A DNA stretch of 5,210 bases from JBFMGS01 sp040752635 (GTDB lineage: Bacteria; Bacillota; SHA-98; UBA4971), in assembly GCA_040752635.1 (NCBI GenBank), contig JBFMGS010000104.1, positions 1 to 5,210 on the forward strand, given 5' to 3'. Shown piece by piece: positions 1 to 3,109 of the stretch. The position numbers and the translations under genes are program-made. The notes under the pieces were generated by a model. It did not search any database and had not been told where the DNA came from. It worked only from the letters and a program-made list of their open reading frames with translations. The stretch's first letter is position 1. Each line of letters opens with the position of its first letter.

Positions 1-240
1 TCGCGCCAGGTGTTATCGGCCCTTGGGGACTTCGCCAACTTCGTCGAGGCGGTGTACCTCATCGGGGGAGGCCCCTTGCTACTCGGGTCTGAACTAACCA
101 AAGCTTTCCCGACGGCCACGATTGCGTCTGATCCGGTGTTCGCCAACGCCAACGGGTATCTGAAGATGCTCTCCAAAAATGTATACAGCGGGAAGGCAGT
201 GGTGGCGCGGAGTAACAGTATGACGAAGGGCAATTTGTAA
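1..240 (+). CDS. parM: ParM/StbA-like actin-family plasmid segregation ATPase, C-terminal fragment
   Basis: The open frame runs from the window edge to TAA at 238-240, so only the last 79 codons are seen; the GTG at position 10 is an internal codon, not a start. The visible stretch has the end of an actin-like fold: the nucleotide-binding glycine motif LIGGGPLLL, then a phenylalanine-proline strand, then DPVFANANGYLK, which matches the DPxFANxxG signature closing ParM/Alp-type proteins. Family members polymerise with ATP into filaments that push or pull plasmid copies apart through a DNA-bound adaptor. The adaptor is probably the ribbon-helix-helix gene at 496. After GYLKML the protein carries about 25 further residues encoded by the first unit of the downstream repeat array, so this tail may be a by-product of the DNA site rather than a functional part. 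The fragment fits ParM better than Hsp70 or MreB because of the ANA(N)G ending and the neighbour, but the catalytic N-terminal half is outside the window. Confidence 0.72.
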   Translation, partial: SRQVLSALGDFANFVEAVYLIGGGPLLLGSELTKAFPTATIASDPVFANANGYLKMLSKNVYSGKAVVARSNSMTKGNL

Positions 241-325
241 TACACCGAATAGCAAAAATGTATACAGCGGCAAGCCAGGGATTCTAAGGACGCAGGCCGG
301 AGGGAGGGAGCATTTGTAATACACC
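174..325 (+). repeat. 79-bp direct repeat, two units inside the box array
   Basis: The 18-mer CAAAAATGTATACAGCGG occurs at 174-191 and 253-270, and TTTGTAATACACC at 234-246 and 313-325. Both pairs are exactly 79 bp apart, so the two units (174-246 and 253-325) have identical internal geometry. The 42 bp between the conserved ends have diverged and keep only scattered matches. Conserved ends with a free middle suggest selection on the two boxes and their spacing rather than a recent duplication. The first unit overlaps the last 22 or so codons of the ParM-like gene. Confidence 0.8.
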
Positions 326-482
326 CCATTCAGGAGTTGCGGAAGGATGTATTACAAAACGGAAGACAAAATGCCCGGAAGTCCGACGTAGCACGGCGGC
401 AAAAGTGTATACAAACGTGTAATACAATTTGGCATCACACAACCCGCCGGGCTTAGAGAAAGACGGTTAGACGGTGTATACA
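174..482. repeat. Eight-box palindromic array, probable partition site (parC-like) and operator
   Basis: Eight copies of a small palindrome are seen. TGTATACA lies at 180-187, 259-266, 406-413 and 475-482. The 9-bp form lies at 236-244, 315-323 and 418-426 (TGTAATACA) and at 348-356 (TGTATTACA). Hand-measured centre spacings are 56.5, 22.5, 56.5, 33, 57.5, 12.5 and 56.5 bp. The boxes therefore form four pairs, each one 8-mer and one 9-mer about 57 bp apart. The first two pairs run 8-then-9 and the last two 9-then-8, giving a mirror layout centred near 335. Short palindromes in regular arrays beside a ParM-like and a ribbon-helix-helix gene are the usual form of a type II partition site. The protein that binds, and whether the array also represses transcription, are inferred. 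Confidence 0.75.
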
Positions 483-491
483 AGGAGATGG
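475..491 (+). promoter_or_regulatory. Last palindrome fused to the ribosome binding site of the ParR-like gene
   Basis: The eighth box TGTATACA (475-482) shares its last base with the Shine-Dalgarno AAGGAG (482-487), which sits 8 nt before the GTG start at 496. The box is preceded by a tandem AGACGGT (461-467 and 469-475). A protein bound here would lie at the 5' edge of the translation start region, fitting autoregulation of the small gene. The binding site is DNA, so the effect would be on transcription passing through or starting near it; no convincing -35/-10 pair was found nearby. Confidence 0.5.
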
Positions 492-495
492 TGTC

Positions 496-807
496 GTGGG
501 TCGGGATAAACGAAACAAGCCTGGAACAGGAGAAAAGGGAGATACCCGCGTATTGGCTATTCGCCTGCCAGCGGATCACCCTGTCTTCACGTTGCCGGAA
601 AGAGAGCGATCCCGGGTGGCCCGTGAGTGGCTGGATCGAGGACGAGATATAACGCTGTCTTTGGACGTCATCATCCAGGAAATCCGCGACATCCGGCTAC
701 GCGTTTCCTCGGGATCGGCAAACTTGCAGCCAATGGCCGCCTCCGAGCCCGAGGAAAGCCGGAGGCCAAAGATCGATGTCAACGAGTTCTTAAAAGCTTT
801 CGAGTGA
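496..807 (+). CDS. parR: Small ribbon-helix-helix DNA-binding protein, probable ParR-type segregation adaptor
   Basis: The 103-residue product starts at GTG 496, chosen because AAGGAG lies 8 nt upstream and no better start follows. Residues 1-16 are basic and flexible. Residues 17-23 (TRVLAIR) look like the DNA-reading beta strand. Residues 34-48, including PERERSRVAREWL, form the first helix with the RSR..R pattern common in ParR and CopG-like proteins, and residues 54-69 form the second helix. A Pro/Glu/Ser-rich linker (70-92) leads to a short amphipathic end, IDVNEFLKAFE. In known ParR proteins a C-terminal tail contacts the actin-like filament, so the same job is inferred here. The gene follows the ParM-like gene after 255 bp holding the box array, and is followed by a terminator. 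Length and charge fit the family. It could instead be only a repressor of the CopG/Arc type; the ParM-like neighbour argues for segregation. Confidence 0.62.
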   Translation: MGRDKRNKPGTGEKGDTRVLAIRLPADHPVFTLPERERSRVAREWLDRGRDITLSLDVIIQEIRDIRLRVSSGSANLQPMAASEPEESRRPKIDVNEFLKAFE

Positions 808-822
808 TGGTGGGCAAGCACG

Positions 823-854
823 GGGGAGCGCCAACAACGCGCTCCTCTTTTGTT
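823..854 (+). terminator. Intrinsic terminator after the segregation module
   Basis: A 9-bp stem (823-831 with 839-847, one G-U pair; core GGAGCGC/GCGCTCC) closes a 7-nt loop CAACAAC and is followed by TTTTGTT. It begins 15 bp after the ParR-like stop codon and lies 48 bp before the NusG-like start, so it probably separates two transcription units unless it is read through. Confidence 0.75.
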
Positions 855-901
855 CAGGGGCGAAACTCCCCAGACCCAGATGGAAACGAGGGGTAGGAGA
901 A

Positions 902-1390
902 ATGCACTGGTTCGTAGTTCAAGTTGCTTCACAGCACGAGAGGAAGGTCAAAAGCTACCTGGAAAAACGCAAACTTGACGGGCTGACCGGGAGAATCGGG
1001 CGCATCGTCATTCCCGAGCGCGAAGGCGAGCGCATCTTTCCGGGCTACATTTTCATCGAAGCCGACCAGTGGCCTGAATATTACCTCTGCTCCCTGACGA
1101 CCAGGCACAAAGTCCTGGGCCAGGTGGACGAGGAAGAAGTCATGCGCACTCTAACGATGCCGGCCAAGCCCAAGATCCAGAAAGGCGACGTTGTTGAAGT
1201 GCTGTCAGGGCCTTTCGCCGGCTGGAGCGGGACGGTGCAGTCCGCCACTTCCAAGAAAGCCAGGATAGCCATCACCTTCATGGGACAGGAGGTCTCCGTC
1301 GATGCAGATGTTGAAAGACTTAAGAGAGTTTCTGGAAATGCACTACCGGAACATCGAGAGGATCAGGGCGGAAGTATGGCAACAGCTTGA
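902..1390 (+). CDS. NusG paralogue (NGN + KOW), specialised transcription elongation/antitermination factor
   Basis: The 162-residue protein opens with MHWFVVQVASQHERKV, the first strand and helix of a NusG N-terminal domain. IFPGYIFIE (residues 45-53) is the conserved PGY strand that contacts RNA polymerase, and the NGN domain extends to about residue 84. A KOW/SH3-like domain occupies residues 92-142, with KGDVVEVLSGPFAGWSGTV matching the KOW consensus. About 20 residues follow the KOW; they are poorly conserved in type and lie in the overlap with the next gene. The ATG at 902 has GAGGGG 8 nt and AGGAG 2 nt upstream. Housekeeping NusG normally sits between secE and rplK; the mobile-element setting here points to a paralogue such as RfaH, ActX or LoaP, which load on selected operons and suppress pausing or termination. 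Its target is inferred, most plausibly the transfer operon. Expression probably depends on a promoter in 855-900 or read-through of the terminator at 823-854. Confidence 0.82.
   Translation: MHWFVVQVASQHERKVKSYLEKRKLDGLTGRIGRIVIPEREGERIFPGYIFIEADQWPEYYLCSLTTRHKVLGQVDEEEVMRTLTMPAKPKIQKGDVVEVLSGPFAGWSGTVQSATSKKARIAITFMGQEVSVDADVERLKRVSGNALPEHREDQGGSMATA
1287..1293 (+). promoter_or_regulatory. Internal Shine-Dalgarno deciding the start of the RusA-like gene
   Basis: AGGAGGT at 1287-1293 lies inside the NusG-like reading frame, 8 nt before ATG 1302. It is the best ribosome binding site in the window and supports an 89-nt overlap of two genes, with likely translational coupling. Confidence 0.7.
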
Positions 1391-1841
1391 AAACCTCCAG
1401 GACGAGATGGTGCGCTGGGACGTGATCGACAAAGACAGCCGCACAATGCTGGCCGAGGCGGACTACGACGGCAGGGTGCTGCACGTCGTCGTCAGGGACT
1501 ACCTCCCCAGGCGCGCCAACGCCCTGAACAATCCGCAAATGCGGCTTCTTTGGTCCCGGTCTGTCGCCGACGCGGTCTGCAAATTAAACGAAAAGCTCGG
1601 CGTCCAGATCACCTTTGAGCGGGTACTAGTCAAGATCGTCGCCTACGTCCCGAAGGAGATTGAGTGGGACGCTGACAACCGGGCCTTTTCGTGCATTATC
1701 AACGGCCTGAAATTCGCGCGGGTCATAACGAATGACGACTGGCAACGTTTGGCATTTATGGTAATTGGCCGAGTGGATAAAGAAAACCCGCGCACGGAAA
1801 TTTTCGTGTACGAACAGCCCTGTAACATCGTTGAAAAGTAA
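1302..1841 (+). CDS. RusA-like Holliday junction resolvase fold protein with N-terminal helical extension
   Basis: The 179-residue product starts at ATG 1302 (AGGAGGT 8 nt upstream), 89 nt before the stop of the NusG-like gene. Residues 1-38 are predicted to be helical and charged. Residues 58-75 (VVVRDYLPRRAN and flanks) resemble the substrate-binding opening of RusA. EWDADNRAF at 121-129 and NDDWQRL at 144-150 match the two acidic clusters of RusA (D70/D72 and D91 in the E. coli protein): D123, D125, N126 and D145/D146. The end, PRTEIFVYE, matches the last beta strand of the family. RusA dimers cut four-way DNA junctions and are common in phages and mobile elements. Two departures are visible: the lysine four residues after the second aspartate is a phenylalanine here (F129), and the extension is absent from short RusA proteins. 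Activity may therefore be altered. The assignment rests on motif order and spacing read by eye, so a different fold remains possible. Confidence 0.5.
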   Translation: MQMLKDLREFLEMHYRNIERIRAEVWQQLENLQDEMVRWDVIDKDSRTMLAEADYDGRVLHVVVRDYLPRRANALNNPQMRLLWSRSVADAVCKLNEKLGVQITFERVLVKIVAYVPKEIEWDADNRAFSCIINGLKFARVITNDDWQRLAFMVIGRVDKENPRTEIFVYEQPCNIVEK

Positions 1842-1868
1842 AAACGCAATATTAAGGAAAGAACAGAA

Positions 1869-1896
1869 AGCCCCGGACACGTGTCTGGAACGGGCT
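1869..1896. repeat. Hairpin 1 of the intergenic region
   Basis: The inner stem CCGGAC (1873-1878) pairs with GTCTGG (1883-1888) around the loop ACGT. An outer stem AGCC (1869-1872) pairs with GGCT (1893-1896), leaving AACG bulged on the 3' side. No T-run follows, so this is unlikely to be a terminator. A protein-binding RNA hairpin or a DNA inverted repeat are both possible. Confidence 0.5.
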
Positions 1897-1975
1897 CAAT
1901 TACGTTACCGTCAAAAGATATGCCTTTCATCTGTCTCCGGTCACAGGAATCGCAACCAACGAAAACCTTGCCGCT

Positions 1976-2003
1976 CTAATCTTTTGGGCACTTCAGAGAT
2001 TAG
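1976..2003. repeat. Hairpin 2 of the intergenic region
   Basis: CTAATCT (1976-1982) is the inverse complement of AGATTAG (1997-2003), a 7-bp stem with a 14-nt spacer that includes TTTTGGGCACTT at its centre. It has the size of relaxase-binding inverted repeats, but no nick motif was recognised. Confidence 0.45.
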
Positions 2004-2011
2004 CCGTCAGC

Positions 2012-2050
2012 GACATATGACTTGATGACGAAGTATTTAGGGGATATGTC
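2012..2050. repeat. Hairpin 3 of the intergenic region
   Basis: GACATAT (2012-2018) is the inverse complement of ATATGTC (2044-2050). A nested ACTT (2020-2023) pairs with AAGT (2031-2034). The spacing would allow a 39-nt imperfect hairpin immediately before the alternative structures at 2055-2101. Confidence 0.45.
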
Positions 2051-2054
2051 ACGG

Positions 2055-2104
2055 AAAGGGGCTCAAAATGGCAAATATATAAGGCCCCTTTAAACGGCCT
2101 TTTG
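2055..2104 (+). promoter_or_regulatory. Possible attenuator: two mutually exclusive hairpins
   Basis: AAAGGGGC (2055-2062) pairs perfectly with GCCCCTTT (2084-2091). AAGGCC (2081-2086) pairs with GGCCTT (2096-2101) and is followed by TT, making a small terminator-like hairpin with T-run 2100-2103. The two stems share bases 2084-2086, so only one can form at a time. This is the layout of an antiterminator/terminator switch. The terminator stem is only 6 bp with a 9-nt loop, so its strength is doubtful. Confidence 0.4.
2068..2082 (+). CDS. Four-codon leader mini-ORF (M-A-N-I)
   Basis: ATG at 2068 is followed by three codons and TAA at 2080-2082. AAGGGG (2056-2061) lies 6 nt upstream as a plausible Shine-Dalgarno. 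That Shine-Dalgarno is part of the first stem at 2055-2062 and the stop codon overlaps the start of the second stem, so a ribosome on this mini-ORF would affect which hairpin forms. It may be chance: short ORFs are frequent. Confidence 0.3.
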   Translation: MANI

Positions 2105-2183
2105 TGTGAGTGTCAATTATCTGCTTCCGTGTCGGAGAAGGTTCAAAAGTCGTCTTCCTTATTTCCAGCCCGATGTGTGCCAG

Positions 2184-2190
2184 AAGGAGG
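2184..2190 (+). promoter_or_regulatory. Ribosome binding site deciding the TTG start at 2201
   Basis: AAGGAGG lies 10 nt before TTG 2201, the in-frame start. An ATG at 2196 is closer (5 nt) but in another frame that stops after about 25 codons, so the TTG is preferred because its frame encodes the winged-helix protein. The competing ATG could lower expression. Confidence 0.6.
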
Positions 2191-2200
2191 AAGAAATGAA

Positions 2201-3109
2201 TTGTCAGGACGCAAACAGCTTACCGAACGTGACGAGAGGCTTTTGTCTATGCTGGCGCGTTGTGGGGCGCTGAGTGTGGATCAGGCGGGAGCTGTCTATG
2301 GAGTTGCATCCTACCACAAGGCGCGGATAAGTGAGCTGGCGAAGCGCGATTACATCGCCAGAGCGGATAACCTCATTCAGATCACAGCCAGGGGAGCGAA
2401 AGCCATCGGCCTCGACCAGGTTCCCTTCAGGGTGCGCCATAAGTGGCAGCGCCAGCACAAAGCCGATGTTGCCGGCATTCTGCTGTCTCTTCAGGGTTGG
2501 GACGCCGCGTTCCCGCACGAAGTTAAGCGTTCCAACAGCTACGTCTATCGCGGGGCCAGGTTTGATGCTGTTGTGAGCAAAAACGGGCGGGAGTACGCCC
2601 TCTACCTCTTGTCTTCCAGGCCGCAACAGCAGGCGGTCCGCACCATACGCAAAGAGCTTGCGCATCTGAAAAGCTGGCGCATCAGGCACGCCATTGTCTT
2701 CTATCCGTCGCCGGAAGCCCTTGAGAAGTTCGGCGTTGAACCCGCGAACCTTGAGTCCCTGTTGCTCCTGCCGTACCCGTTCGGCGTCGGCCTGCTTGAA
2801 AGCCTCGACATTATTGACGAGCGGGTTCGCAAGCTTTTTCCCGGCTGTCAACCTTGCGCCCGGCCCTTTGCCGACTACGAGCTCGACGGCGTCTTCATCA
2901 CGTCTCTTGTGACCAACGACCTCGTCAAGCGCCGCGCCCTGCGTGATTATCTCGATTACGTCGCCGCCCGCGAAGCCCGCAAGAACGTCATTGTCTGTCT
3001 TGCCAGCCAAAAAGGCGCGTTTGCCGCTCTCTTTCCGAATACTGAAATCGTTACCGTCCCCGACGCCCTTGTTTCGGAGGTGTTCCCGGCTTGCGTATCG
3101 CAGAGTTAG
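2201..3109 (+). CDS. Winged-helix protein, replication-relaxation / relaxosome accessory-like
   Basis: From TTG 2201 the product has 302 residues; the frame is open further upstream but without a ribosome binding site. Residues 7-71 form a winged helix-turn-helix: LTERDERLLSMLARCGALS, then a recognition helix around YHKARISELAKRDYI, then a wing ending ITARGAKAIGL. This pattern and the position just before a coupling protein gene resemble the Firmicutes replication-relaxation family, thought to help relaxases at the transfer origin. The middle (about 75-160) contains GARFDAVV followed by EYALYLL, which looks like the core strands of a nuclease-type fold of that family. The usual glutamate of the second strand is not evident, so catalysis is doubtful. 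The C-terminal half is unrecognised alpha/beta sequence without membrane segments. The stop overlaps the coupling protein start by 19 nt, implying translational coupling. A DNA-binding role is fairly safe; the family assignment is tentative. Confidence 0.5.
   Translation: MSGRKQLTERDERLLSMLARCGALSVDQAGAVYGVASYHKARISELAKRDYIARADNLIQITARGAKAIGLDQVPFRVRHKWQRQHKADVAGILLSLQGWDAAFPHEVKRSNSYVYRGARFDAVVSKNGREYALYLLSSRPQQQAVRTIRKELAHLKSWRIRHAIVFYPSPEALEKFGVEPANLESLLLLPYPFGVGLLESLDIIDERVRKLFPGCQPCARPFADYELDGVFITSLVTNDLVKRRALRDYLDYVAAREARKNVIVCLASQKGAFAALFPNTEIVTVPDALVSEVFPACVSQS
3076..3081 (+). promoter_or_regulatory. Ribosome binding site deciding the TTG start of the coupling protein
   Basis: GGAGGT (3076-3081) lies 9 nt before TTG 3091. 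The next in-frame start, ATG 3124, has no Shine-Dalgarno. The site is within the 3' end of the preceding gene. Confidence 0.6.

Larger units (their letters stand above)
1842..2200. other. Structured non-coding stretch ahead of the transfer genes
   Basis: No convincing gene lies between the RusA-like stop and the TTG at 2201. Frames open across parts of it (1765-2025 and 2102-2200) lack ribosome binding sites and recognisable composition. Instead it contains a series of inverted repeats (1869-1896, 1976-2003, 2012-2050) and a pair of alternative hairpins at 2055-2101. It is richer in A and T than the flanking genes. Two readings are plausible: an origin of transfer, because it precedes a possible relaxosome accessory gene and a coupling protein gene; or a long structured 5' leader of the transfer operon. 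No known nic sequence was recognised. Confidence 0.5.

Noticed and set aside
415..430. Promoter -10 box (TAATAC or TACAAT) for the ParR-like gene
   Set aside because: The resemblance comes from the palindromic box itself and no matching -35 element is found at 16-18 bp.
174..482. CRISPR array
   Set aside because: Repeats are 8-18 bp palindromic boxes with unequal gaps and mirrored orientation; there are no uniform 28-37 bp repeats and no cas gene.
1765..2025. Plus-strand frame of 86 codons spanning the end of the RusA-like gene and the intergenic region
   Set aside because: No Shine-Dalgarno, half of it overlaps the RusA-like gene, and the composition is unlike a folded protein.
2102..2200. 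Upstream extension of the winged-helix gene from TTG 2102
   Set aside because: No ribosome binding site precedes it, it lies in the presumed attenuator, and AAGGAGG at 2184-2190 supports the later TTG.
2204..3010. Long open frame of 268 codons on the minus strand
   Set aside because: It lies wholly antisense to the winged-helix gene, has no recognisable motif or ribosome binding site, and is explained by the high-GC codon pattern of the plus-strand gene.
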